This document shows, piece after piece, positions 33,500-45,160 of a stretch of DNA of 64,000 bases. The stretch is from Penelope pileata (Eukaryota > Chordata > Aves > Galliformes > Cracidae), in NCBI GenBank assembly GCA_013396635.1, contig WBMW01005741.1, forward strand, positions 562,039-626,038, in the 5' to 3' direction. The translations under genes were made by a program, and so were the position numbers. Positions within the stretch are counted from its first letter, which is position 1. Every line of letters starts with the position of its first letter. The notes below the pieces were generated by a model. That model made no database searches. It was not told the origin of the DNA and saw only the letters and a program-made list of their open reading frames with translations.

Positions 33500-35530
33500 G
33501 AAGACAAAGGAAGCTTCAGCCTCATCTTCATCCGCACATAAAGGATGCTCTCTGTGTGATGGGTCCCAATCTTCTCTATGCATTTTTATTATTTCTCGCT
33601 ATAAAGGCGTTTTACTTGTAGAAGAAAAGTTCAGCTGATGCATGCTTTCCTTTTCTCAGTATTTCTCTAGTGCCATGGATAAGCATTGCACTACATTGAT
33701 TTAAGCTGAGAAAAAGTCTTTATCATAAAAAAACTTGCAGAAGTTAAACCTATTGGATCATTCAATCCATCTTCTCAATTATCTTCACTTGTAGCTTGTG
33801 GAGCAGAGTAATAGTCTGTGAATAGTTAAGGATGTGATTGAATTTCCATTATGTTGCTGGTGTTTTTTTTGTTGTTTTTCTTATGTTGTTTTTCTTCCTT
33901 GTTGGTGCTCATCTTACACAATAAAGAACTGGTCAGTCTGCGCATTGACGTGGCGCTTTTGAGTTTGAAGTCAGCTGTATAAGACTTTCCTGACTTTTAT
34001 GTGTAATATATGCATGTGACGTATGCAATTTTAACTGTAAAAGTATTGATCAAAATGTAAGGAGTCTTTCTCCCGCACCCCTCCACCTCACATTTGTAGC
34101 AGCAACAAAGAAAAGGAGAGTGAATGAGAGGCATTTTGTTTTCCTGCAGCTGTTGACTCAAGATCAACAGGGTTGGACAAAAGATGACTTGATTATCTTT
34201 AATTTTAAAAGTTAGAATTCTAAATAATGAGATCAAAATGGTTCATTGACTTGTTCCAGTGATCAAGTTCTAGAGGTGTAGGCTTTCATTAAAAAACATG
34301 TAATGCTGTCTCTGTAAAGCTGTCTCTATCCCTTTTCCATATCAAGGGAGAGCTTGTTCTCATTGCAGATCCCTGGAGAGAACTGTCATTGGTAAAAGGG
34401 GAAAAGTTTTCACTAAATGCTAATCAGAGAAGTTGATTGGAAATTGCTTCTTTTGTAAATTGGCCTTTTGCAAAGCCCTGTATACTTCCATCAGGACGAA
34501 AAAAAAAAAATGGAAAAAGTGAGACAGTCATGCTTGTGCTCTACCCTGCCTGAACTAGACCAGTATGGTAGCAAGGATGGTAGGTTCTCTGATTCTGCTC
34601 TTCTCTCATCAAATAGCATGTCTAGACCAAGTACAGCACAGACCTGCAGGCATTCTTAGAGCAAGACAGTGCAATGAGCAATGGAGAAAAAGGATGTGGG
34701 GAGAAGACCATAAGGAAAGCTATGGAGTGAGCCTATTGGTGCTCTCCTTCCCAGCCAGGCTTACCAAGCACATTGGAGATTCTTGCAGCATCCTTTTAAA
34801 ATGATTTTTTTCTAATTTATTTTTCATTCCATTTCCCTTTGCCACTTACATCTTTTTCTTTTTTTTCTTTTTTTTTTCCTTAGCTTTTTGTAGGTGTCTT
34901 GGGGAAACATGGGTCCTTCAAAACCACCCTCAAGCAGATTTGGCATTTTCTTGTGTTTGCAATACCTAATGATACAATACAGGAGTGAGGTTGCCACAGT
35001 ACTCTTGTATTTTGTAAGAGGAAGCAAAAATCTTCAGTGACAAACTGTTCTTCTTATATGTTGTGACAAAGACTAGAAGCAATTCTGTTCAGTCACTGAA
35101 CTCACCTTGACTCGTCTCATGCAAATGCCATAATTCAGAAGTTCTTAAGGAGGGGTCTGCAATACACAGCAGTTGCCTCTGGATCTGTGTCATCTGTGGT
35201 GCTTTCAGCTAACTCATGGCCAAGGTGAAGGGTACCCCTAGCCAAACAAAAAGCAGACTCGGAGTTATCAATTTAGTAGTTTTGGAGTTACGGCTTCTTT
35301 GCCAAGAACAAGATTTCTGTATTATCAAACTACTGTGTAATTAGTGACTAATGGAACAACAACCCCCAGTATATTAATTGCTATTGTAGCTATATACAGA
35401 GCATTGTTCTCGCTTTGACAGACATATAAATTGTGTGCGGCTACATGGTCCCTTTCACAGTAGCTCTCTCTAGAGTTAGGTGTCGATAATGAAATGTGGC
35501 TGTTCCTTGAGGACAGATAATGTTATCTCT
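33500..35530. other. Intron 1, 33.5-35.5 kb, no gene seen
   Basis: AT-rich with T-rich stretches (33864-33905, 34855-34880). A short piece at 33745-33800 vaguely recalls a CR1 3' end but is too diverged to call. Confidence 0.4.
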
Positions 35531-35760
35531 AAGGGCTTGTCTCAGCAGGAGTGTGCAGCAAAGTTGATCTGAATTAAGTAACAAGGTGGGTTTCAAGTGG
35601 ATTATGTAAACTGTGTGAAACTGATGCGCACACGCTCGTTCAGAATTGAAAATGGTGTTCATTTGATTTTTGTTTAATTCCTCTTTGAAGGGAATTAAAC
35701 TAAATCGAATTAAAACCACTTTAATTCTGGCTGGGAGTGTGAATGTTAATTCTACCATGA
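35531..35760. mobile_element. Ancient hAT-like DNA transposon relic with hairpin core
   Basis: The left end 'aagggcttgtct' (35530-35541) matches the terminal inverted repeat of an old non-autonomous hAT-like family common in sauropsids. The core is a long imperfect inverted repeat: arm 35641-35681, 9-base loop 35682-35690, arm 35691-35729. Both outer arm ends read CAGAATT and the inner ends are GTTTAATTCC/GGAATTAAAC. About four fifths of positions pair. The right terminal repeat is not recognisable, so the element is probably truncated. Family assignment is from memory; the palindrome is seen directly. Confidence 0.6.
35641..35729. repeat. 89-base imperfect palindrome
   Basis: Arms of 41 and 39 bases around a loop TCTTTGAAG. 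The pairing includes two uninterrupted 10-base inner ends (GTTTAATTCC with GGAATTAAAC) and 7-base outer ends. It would form a stable hairpin in either strand's RNA. Confidence 0.9.
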
Positions 35761-35764
35761 TCCA

Positions 35765-38700
35765 CAGTAAAAATTCAATATGTTATTTTTCTGAGAAAGG
35801 GGCAAAGTTCTCTTCCTGTTCCTGGGCATTGTACTGAGCAAATGTGAAAGCTCACTTAACTATCCATTTTAACACTCTGAAACTCAGTGGGAGTTTTATC
35901 CTTTCTTTTTTCTTTTTTTTTTTTTCTTGCCCTGAATACCTCGTGTAGGTAGTGCAGAAGGCTAGTAAAATGTATTTTGTAAGTATTTTTATTTAATTCA
36001 TATAGCGTTGGAAGGGTTGTACTTTTTTCTTTCATCCTGGAGACTTAACTCTTGCCTACAATGACATGGAAGCGCAGAAAGGATAAGGAAGTACCCCCAC
36101 AGAAACCCACCACAAGCTGCCTGTGGAAAGCTGCATGAGATTTGCTGTGGTTGGCACAAATGCTTGGCTGCTGTGTGTCAATATGCAGATCCTCTCTGTA
36201 TGAGGTTGGGAATCTGTCCATGTTCTTTTTTTTTGATCTTCCCGATATTATTGAGTAGGGTAGGACAGTCTATCTGATATAACTGTTGTTAGACATCTTC
36301 TTGGAATTCTTATGGAGAGCTGATGTTCTCCACTGTTGGAGATCTTCTTTTCTGATATACAGTCTTCGTTGCTCACTGGGCCGTATATGTAGCTGCTGAG
36401 TTGGGGACTGTCATTGCTGTGCAGTGCATCTGAACTGGGGGAACGTGAGAGGAGTTGGAGGGTGGGGAGGAGGAAGGCCCTATGAGCAGGCAGGCCCTAA
36501 TTTGAAATGAAATAAACCTTTGGAGCCCTGAAGTTCTAATATACTGTTTTTAAATGGATTGTTTTCTTATTCATTCCAATCTTGCATGTTGAAGAAAATA
36601 ACCTTTTCTGTGAATTGACCCACATTTCTTTCAAGTATACCTTTTTAGATAAAGCTGCAGTGAGCTCTCAATTTGATGACTGGTTAATCATGGCCAGGAA
36701 TTAGGAAAACCGCTGGCATTGACTGCCAAGGCTGTGTTAATGGAGGATAGATGTATCCAGCAAAATCAGTGAAGAACTGCATTTTGTTTATTGTAGCATA
36801 GTTTTGCCTTTCCATAGCGTAATACACTACATTTCTCTGAATTCTTAAATATGCATGGCTCTCTTCTGTTTGTTAGAAATTTTTATACGCATCATGAATG
36901 GTATGTCAGAGGCTAATGAGAGCATGGATTTTTTTTAATTTTTGACTTTCATGAGAAAGCCGATGTTGTCTTGAACACTAATAGATGTATTCTCAGTGGT
37001 TAACAATAGAATCCCAGCTTAAAAAGTCCAGGCATTGTTCAGATGACACGATCAGCTGGAGGAATGTCACCTACAATACAAGAGTAACCGAAGTGTAAGT
37101 ACAAAAAAGGTGTTGCAGCCTCAGCAGAGCATCCAGCATGTTCGTTCTATATCCATGGGCTTGAACTGTTATCCAAAACAGGTGAGGAGCTTTTGATTCA
37201 ACACTCCTCTGAGCGTGTCTGTATATCTGGTATCAGCTACCTTCTAAGTAGTCATTCTGTTGACAGCCATACTGGTTGATTTATCATGCGCCTTGGATGC
37301 CTAACTTGACTTGGAGAAAGAAATGTAATCAACTGCCTGACAGCCATATGTATCAATATTGCTTTGTCTTCTTTTGCTCAGGTATTCTCAGCAAATGTCT
37401 GTGGCAAACTGGCTTGATAAGTTCTCTGGTGTCATATCTGTGTTTCCAGTATGTCCAGGCATATCTTGATAAACCTGAGGCTAAATTTTGCTATACGTTC
37501 TCTAGCTGTAAAAGTGCTGGAAATAACAACTGTTATCGTATAGGGGTTAATCTGTACCTAAGTCTGAGAAACTTGGCAAGTTCTTAATTGTTTTAGGTAG
37601 ACATCTAAAGTACTGTAACCCTGACTCATGAAGAGGAGGAGGATATGCTAATGCAAACACTATGCCTATGGTTGCACAGTGCTTATAGGATATAATTTGC
37701 TGCAGTCTGACATAACCTGGAAATTGCCAAGCATGTTACCTTTTTCTTTCCTGTTCCACAATCTCAGCCTTTAAAATCCTCAGTTGCTCTTCAGGGGAGA
37801 TCTTATTATGCAAATTGAATCATATTGACTAATACTAAGGTTGTCTTTAGAACGGGTGCTCTATTTAGGCAGGACAGAAGGTATTCCAGTGAGCGGAGAA
37901 TTGAAGACTTCATATTCCTAAGTGATTTAAGTGTGTATATATATAGATACAAATATAATGAGTGATTGAATTTTCCTGTATCCATTTAGCTACACTTGTG
38001 GATATTTATTTACATTGCTTAAAACCTGGGTTTTTTGTGCATTAGGTTTATAAGCTACCGTTAAAGCATTTAAATAGCCTTTAGAAATCTGGAGTTCGGT
38101 CACTAGGGATGGCAGAACCCATCAGCTATAAATGAGACTTCAGCTCTGATGCATCTAAGTCATATCTGAAAATGAATCATCAGTCTGTAAAATGCATGGG
38201 TTCTCTTGCAGGCAGTGAGAATTTGTGTGCAGAACCCCTGTGAGCTGGGAGAGAGGAACCCAAGGCAAACTGAGATGACAAGGTGGTGGAACCACTGACT
38301 TTTGGCTCCCTTACTTGAGTCCTGGTCTGAACTTTCTAGGAAAAAAAAGTCTTTCTAGAACAGTCTAGAAAAACTCTTTGCTTACAGCATTGTAACTTCA
38401 GGGGAACTCATTGCTGTTAGCCTTGCTTGCCTCCAGCATCTCTGTGGTGAGTGCGGATGGATGTAGTGACAAAGCTGTAGTGACAGACTTTGCATGGTTA
38501 TGATTAGTAGTGCTAATTGCTTCTTGGTAATCTTTGTTTTGTGTTGATAAGCTCACAATTACCATTCAAGTAAATCAACAGAAATTACAGTGTGCTAGGC
38601 TGGATGTGCCTCCTTTTGTGTTAGTGAGAAGGAAAACGTCATACAGTGACCCCATGGCACTTATTAAAGGCATAAATGGAGGTAATCATTATTTACATTT

Positions 38701-39925
38701 CTATAAGGCTTTTTTTCTGCAAGGCTCTAATTCTTTTCTGAAGCAATTTCCCCTCTCTCTCATACCTTCTCCTATTGGTGGGATGCTTGGAAGACTTGTA
38801 AGTTTGTTAGGCCTGAAAAGCTCTGGAAGAGAACAAGTGGGGACCTGGTTATTTTAATCCTTGGTTTCTCTTGCATGCGAAGCAACCTTGGATAGTGCAG
38901 CTTGTTCTGTCACTCTACCTGTGAAATCTGGAAGCAGATATGTCCTAAAAGTGGCTACTAAATGAATGAGGAAGGTGAGTTTTGTCCTGTACACTGATCC
39001 TACGGTTACATATAAGTTTAGTACTTGACATTTAAGCTTTATTGACTTGCAATTGGTGGCATGAGTCACATGCTATTTGATGTCCAAGAGTGAAGATAGC
39101 TCTTGTAGTGAGGGTGGCAGAACAAACCCACGGACAGGGGCAGCAGCAAGACTGAGAAGGAGCAGATGAACAGAGTTTATAGAGCTCGCTGCACTGAGAC
39201 CTTTGCCTTTGTAGGTCACACAGGCCTTGCCTGCAGCATCATTCCTAGAAAAATCAGGCTACTGGAGGATTGATTGGCTGAGGCCAGAGCTCAGATGTAA
39301 TTTTATCCTGGCGCATCCAGAAGAGCCCCAAGTAATTGATTTTGTGCGTACACGTGCAGCTTGCATAGCCCCGTGATGGAGGGTGTGGTTGTGTCCCACT
39401 CTGGCTCATTTAACTTGCTTCTGACCCGGGGCTATGGCAAATTAGGGTTTGTCCCTTCACAGTAGAAAGCAGCTCCCATTTACAATATGCTGACTGCATT
39501 ATCAGTCATCAGCATGCAATGGAGAAAAAGCCCTTGCAGAAAAGTCTTCCAAAGGGACTTGATTAGATGGTAGGGAGAGGCAAACAAGGAACTCAGAACG
39601 TAGTACCAGTGCAGGTTGTGTTAATCTGCTTGTTTCCCTATCCTGCAAATATTTGGGTTCTGTCTACCCACACGATTTTGCTGGTAGAACTTCTGTAAAT
39701 ATTCATGTGTATGCCCTGGGCCCAAGTGGGTTATTTTGGTTTAGTTTGAATCAAGCAGCTCTGAACTGCATTGAATTGATAGTGGTTGAAAATGAAAAAA
39801 GCAGCCACTCCAGTGGACAGACACAGATTTGAAAGTCAGATTGCTATAGCTTAAAATGCTATTGCAGATCAACTGGGCCACAGCAGCTCTCTGCTTTTAA
39901 CCCATTCCATCACTTTCCTGATGCA
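35765..39925. other. Intron 1, 35.8-39.9 kb, no gene seen
   Basis: Mostly unique AT-rich sequence. A TTCTAGAA palindrome at 38353-38360 is followed by a second TCTAGAA at 38364-38370 (heat-shock-element-like spacing). A short TATATATATA lies near 37938-37946. No gene recognised. Confidence 0.4.
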
Positions 39926-39929
39926 TCTG

Positions 39930-40140
39930 CAAGAGAGAAAGGGTGCTTGGCTGGGAATCAAGAAGTTCAGTTTCACTTGCAAAAAATCCTGTGGCAGAGT
40001 AAGTGACCTTGGGCAAGTTGCTTGCTTCTTCCTGGCCTCTGTCTTTCATCAGTAATGGGGAGATAATATCTAAGCCTTCATTTCCCAAATAAGTGCTGCT
40101 TTATAATGTTGTTGTGCATTCTCTGTAAATGCGTTACACC
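39930..40140 (+). repeat. MIR SINE, well-preserved core
   Basis: The + strand contains 'tgtggcagagtaagtgacct' followed at once by 'tgggcaagttgcttgcttct', then 'cctggcctctgtctttcatc' and 'agtaatggggagataatatc', the successive MIR core blocks. The tail around 40105-40140 ('ttgttgtgcattctctgtaa') fits the 3' section. It is the clearest MIR in the window. Confidence 0.8.
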
Positions 40141-40372
40141 TATTAACAGAGGATGACCAATTAATTGTAAGATCAACAGTCCTTCATGTCTTGATTAACC
40201 CTCACAAAAACTGGAAACATGCTTTCTCTGATCCATTCACGTGATCAAAACTCACTTGGGAGCACCGGTTGCAGCAAACACAATGCAGAGTGTGTTGGAG
40301 AAATTATTTTATATCCATGCCATCTAGATTGTTGCTAGGTATGTGTATAACGGTTCAGCTGAAGTATTCACA

Positions 40373-40918
40373 AGGGCTACTCTGAAGGTAATGCTTGCTA
40401 TGTTGGCCCACAGTGTCAGAGGTAGGTGTTGGCGGGATGGCAGCAGAGGCGGAACCTTCCCACCAATATTCTGTCACAATTTGTTGCCAAGTGACAGATG
40501 GCAGCAGAGGGGCACTCTGACACAATGGCGTCTGACATGGGAGCGTGTAGGAAGCAAAGGGGTGGAACTGAATTCCTTCACGTGGAAAAAATGGCGCCCA
40601 CTGGCATTCATCAACACTTGCTGAACGTTTCTGGAGCCCAAACAGTGGATGTGAGTACAGTGAGGCGGTGGTGGTGCGTTTCAGCGGTGGTGGCAACAAC
40701 AGTGGGGCGTCTCCACTGGTGCAGATTTTGACAAGCGTGGCATGCAGGCTGTTGTTCATTGCTGGTGAAAATGCACAGGCAATGGTGGTGCCTTTGTTGA
40801 AAAAGAGAATTTTGCAGCTGAGAGTTTGCTCTATCAAACAGTGTTGTTATGCTCTTTGTATCTGCTATAGTTTCCATGGAAATAAATAGGAGGCATTACT
40901 TTCAGAGCGACCTACATA
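40373..40918 (+). mobile_element. Short mariner-like DNA transposon relic
   Basis: A left terminal repeat at 40373-40396 ('ctactctgaaggtaatgc' core) pairs with the right end at 40892-40918 ('gcattactttcagagcgacc'), the mariner-type ending. Between them is only about 500 bases, so most of the transposase is missing and the element was probably moved in trans. The left part retains a decayed helix-turn-helix coding segment. A TA target duplication is not clearly preserved. Confidence 0.7.
40498..40889 (+). pseudogene. Mariner transposase N-terminal HTH remnant
   Basis: The forward frame from 40498 reads RGGTEFLHVEKMAPTGIHQH and then TVDVSTVRRW (residues 49-58), resembling the first DNA-binding helix-turn-helix (HTH_48 type) of mariner transposases. 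Immediately after, the frame shifts: the expected VVRFSGG continuation is in the frame starting at 40668, which continues to LVQILTSVACRLLFIAGENAQ. No DDE/D catalytic region follows. It is a broken remnant of the terminal-repeat-bounded element around it and cannot make transposase. Confidence 0.65.
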
Positions 40919-40919
40919 G

Positions 40920-42235
40920 TTACGTGTTCCCTCATACTCCCAAAGAGGGATGGGAGGGATGAGCAAGTCTCTGCTTCTGGGTATAATTGGGGTCCTCTGG
41001 ATAATATTCTGCTCTGCCTTGGTGGTATGGCTTCTCCGTTGTGATACTCAAGGACTTATCTGTAGGATTGTAGTGTTAATGAAATGTACCGCAACCTTTC
41101 ATAGACCAATGCATGTGAGTGTTGTTTTTATTAATTTGAGGATTTCTTGTGTTTATGTGGCTGTCTTTCAGGGTCACTTCTACTTTTTATTACTCTTTGA
41201 TTGGCAAGATGAGTGTGTCAGTGTTATAAGTTTTTCAATTTTTTGCAGTAGGAAGACCTTTAATCCAGCTTTCCAGCAGGGAAATCAGTAGAAATTTCCA
41301 TTGACATGTGCAAGTTCTTTCTGAAGGAAGGCCTTGTAGGACTGGGGCCCAATTATATTACTTGACATTTTACGTAGTGATATCAGAATGCTTGTCTAAC
41401 AAATACAAGACAAAGCCTGACCAGAGACAGCTTACAACCTGATAAAATAATAAATGCCCTGAAAGCCAATTACTTTGCTGCTAAATTGCATAGAGGGAGA
41501 ATGCTCTATCCGCATCTTCGAGCTGTTGGTTTGGTTTGTTTTTTTTTCTTTCATTGGTCAGTTCTAGCCCAAAATGTCCATTTTCCTGAAGAAAAACCAT
41601 CCATTCTTGTTTCCAAATGCCTCTCTCAATTTAATTAGATTTGGTATGGGAAGCTTTTAGAGGTAATTGCCATTTGTGGGAAGTTGCATGGGTCAGACAT
41701 GTCTTCTGCTACTTCTCTCAGGCTAGCATTAAAATAATAGTATTAATGGTTTGAAATCTATATTTCAGGCTTCCTCATCACAGAAATCCCAAGCCATCTA
41801 AGAACAGAAAAGAGGATGGTGGTGGTTTTTTCTTCTCAATGTTTTCATCATTTGATTTCACATTTTTCTTCCCCCTCCAGCACACTGCTTATCCATTTTG
41901 CACTTAAAATGGGAATTTGGGGGAGGAACTGCATCTTTGATGCAGAGGTGCTCATTATGCTCTGTCCACAAAACCATTGTTTTTATTTTATTTTTAACAT
42001 CCCTGCTGCAGTGTTTAGAGAGTTATGTTTTGTTATGAAGAATACAGTCATCCCTAATGGTGCTGTGCCCCATTGTTGCTGCACTGGAGGGAAGGCCTGA
42101 CAAGTGGGTGCATTCATACCCTTGCACTTGACACCCATTACTTTACAAATTGCTTGCTGCAGTGCAAGTTTGCAGCCTGTGGGATGAATCCTCTTCCAAC
42201 CCTTTGCCGACCCACAGCTCCCGTGCTAAGCCACT
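40920..42235. other. Intron 1, 40.9-42.2 kb, no gene seen
   Basis: AT-rich unique sequence. A short 'cagcttacaacctgataaaa' stretch at 41427-41446 recalls an ancient L2/MIR-type block in minus orientation, but it is too short to annotate alone. Confidence 0.35.
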
Positions 42236-42665
42236 ACCTGGGTCACGTCGTCTGCAAGTGGTTGAGAAAAGCCCTTTTGCAGCATTGCTGACAATATGGC
42301 GTGTGATGGCAGACCCAGAAAACACGCTTGCCATTTCCCTAGCCCTCGGCCTGCCTGCAAAGTGCAGTCATCGATCCCTGGCGTGGGCAAAGCGGGAGTC
42401 GGAGAAGAGCAGCTCGGCCCACAGCCCGCTGCGGAGCAGGGTGGCACCCGCAGTCGGGATCGATCTGTGCCTGAGAAATCAGCGCTGGTTGTATTATATA
42501 ATTATTGATGTAGCTGGAAAATGCCACAGGCAAAGCACAGCTTACTATTTGTTATGCTGTATTGTCTCTCTAGTCTGCGTCGGGCCTCTGTGTTTTGCCT
42601 CTTGTGTTCCCATTGCATGTTTATTTATACCGTGTGCCTTTAGCTTTCATATTTCTCCTGTGAAT
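42236..42665. promoter_or_regulatory. CpG-rich candidate regulatory element A
   Basis: The first 240 bases are much richer in CpG than neighbouring intron. They contain a perfect 9-base inverted repeat, ATCGATCCC (42370-42378) and GGGATCGAT (42456-42464), 77 bases apart. Each arm includes ATCGAT, a core bound by Onecut/Cux-type factors. AT-rich sequence with 'tataattattgatg' follows at once. This is a typical look for an intronic enhancer of a neuronal gene, but function is inference from composition only. Confidence 0.35.
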
Positions 42666-42669
42666 CCAA

Positions 42670-44470
42670 CTTGGAAAAACCAGCTCTAGTTTTCGTTCGG
42701 GAGAAGGAGGGGTGGGCTGTGAAGGAAATGAATTCCTTCAGACGCTCACGAGGGCCCTAAGCTGAATACAAAAATCAGGGAGAAGGCGCGAGTGGGGAGA
42801 AGGGGCCTGGAAAGCAGAAGGCCCTTTTCATCTTACTGGGGCCCACAGGGACTGCCAATCTTTTGATAAAAATGTAGACTTTAGAAGCAACTGTAATGTA
42901 CAGCCTCATCCATCACAGGGCTGGGACAAATGGGCTGAGACCTCATTTGCAGTACCAATTAACTGAAGTCCAGCCAAACCCTCCTGAAGTCCTTTGGGAT
43001 TGTACCTGCTTGGTACTGATGCTCCTTCAATCCCATGGAGGGGCCTCATGTCAAGTACCGTGCTTCACTCAGCAAAATGGGAACACCTGGGAGAAGGAGA
43101 CAGGCTACAGAATGGGTCTGAGGTGGAAATGGGAACAAGAGGAGGCTGAAGGAGTTCAGCAGAGCTGCTGTGGTGACCCCTGGCTGGGGAGCTGCAAGGT
43201 AGGAAGGATGATGGCAGCAGCAGGGCTGGCATTGGCAACCTACAGCTGGAGCAGTGAGCACAGACAGGCTACGTGGCAGCCTTCTGGGGCAGGAGTGAAG
43301 GATTGAGGCTTCTTCAGGCAGGAGTGGGGTGGGTACCTGAAGGAGAAGCCTGAGGTGTGCTACAGTGTGGGTGCAAGCCCCTCACAGCATCGTCCCACTC
43401 CATGACAGGTGGTAGCACAGGCTGCTAGTCACTCACTTGTACCAGAGCAGAAGTTATTAATCAAAATGTAAAGACAAAATATTGCAACTTTTAGGACTAA
43501 ATAACTGCACGGGCTCCAGGCACCTGCAGCAGACAGTCCTGTACCAGTCAAAGGAAGATGGGCCAGTGGAGTTGGAAGGGTAATGGGGTTTTTTCATTAA
43601 TAACATCTGTGATATACTTACAGCATGCAGCATAAGTTACTGGTATGCGTACGTATGGGACTGCCCTCTCCTGGAGGAAATATGCTGTGTTCTCCTCTTC
43701 CTCCCCTTTTGTCTTCCTCAGCCCTGTGCTGCCTGCTCTGCTGGTGAGTGTGCTGTGCAGTGCAACGCAGTGTGAACATGGTGCCTGACTAGGGAGCATG
43801 TGCAAGAGGCTCCAAAAAAACCTCCTGGGAGCCCTGTCTTCCCTCTGCTTTCCCCATTGAGAAACAGCTTTGTGTCCTCTTTGAGGAGGCTGTAGATTGA
43901 ATTGTGGTCTCCGTGCATCATGGCAGGTTCAGCGTTCAGCCAATGAATGCACTGTCTGCTAGAATCTTTGATTTTGGGAGCTGTGGAATTGCTGTTTCAG
44001 TAGCAGTACTTGAGCTTTGCCTTGAAGTGCTGATGGGATGCTGACCTCTGGGAAGAGGTGACTGCCGGGATAGGAGGGATTCCCTATGCAAAACTGACTG
44101 CAGGGTCTGCCTCTAGGTTTATGCGTGGGTCTGAGCTTCAGCAGCCCCACTTGGCTAGCCCACAGCAGGATGTGAGGCTCCATCCTGCACTGGAGGACTA
44201 TTAGTTTTCAATGCTCTGCTTAATTTGAAGGCAGTATGCTTGCGTAAAGTTGAGTCTAACACTGGTTTCACAGCCAGAGGTAGCTGATGAGGAAAGGCAG
44301 AGGGATAGGGCCTGACAAACACTTGGGCTTCATGGAGACACTTGGATCTGCAGCCTTCTGCTAAAACTGAAGGTGATGCCACCACCGCTTTCAGAGAGCA
44401 GTCAGGCCACGGCCAGAAATCCCTCCTTGGCACTCATGGGTGCTTTCAGAGCATGGAGGAAGGCCTAGTT
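42670..44470. other. Intron 1, 42.7-44.5 kb, no gene seen
   Basis: Moderately GC-rich, purine-rich in 43080-43330. No gene or repeat recognised. Confidence 0.4.
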
Positions 44471-45160
44471 TATTCCCCGAGCTGCAGCTGCCATGGGGTG
44501 ATATTTTAAGTCGGTACTTTTATTGCTGTACAGAGAGGGGCTATTTTTCCCTGACATAGCACCATGTTGCTCTTCCACCCCGTGCCTCCCAGCAGAGAGC
44601 TGCTGCAGGGAGGCAGCGAGCAATCGGCGGAGATTCACCGAGGGCTGCGATGCTGTAAAATAGCCTCTCGGCACAAGATACAGGGAGGCGCTTACTGAGG
44701 CGACAGGGAAACCATACATTTCTTCTCTCAATCCATTAATCAAAGCGCCTGCAGCTCCCGTTCTGGTGAGGCAGGTGAGGCTCTCATAAATATTGAGCAG
44801 CAAAACTTGATCCGGATCCAGGCTCTCGGAGCATTTTCATAAATTAGAAGTTACAAACCAATAAAATAAAGAGGGCCAGTTCCCAGCCGCTCGGCTGCAA
44901 GCCCTTACTTGTGACTGCGAGGCCATGCAGCTGGCCTGGCTGGGGCTGGGGCAGAGGAGCTGCTGACGGGGTGGCTGGGCACAGCCGGGTGCTGGCTCTG
45001 CTGGCAGGAGGAGGAGGATGCTTACCTCCTCCCCTTCCTCCCTCCGCTGGAGATGGATTGTGTGTGACAAGGCCTGCAGCTGGATTATTCCCCAGCGCTG
45101 CGGCTCTGGCAGGCCGTTTTCTCAACGCCCCCTTTGTACCGGCTTGATCTTATTACTGGT
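44471..45160. promoter_or_regulatory. CpG-rich candidate regulatory element B
   Basis: CpG- and GC-rich DNA alternates with AT-rich motifs: 'ccattaatcaaagcgcctgc' near 44733-44752 contains TAAT and ATCAAAG (TCF/LEF-type) cores, and 'tcataaatattgagc' follows at about 44783. The second half (44880-45130) is a denser GC block. There is no plausible splice-bounded coding frame. Interpreted as a possible conserved enhancer; not proven by sequence alone. Confidence 0.35.
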
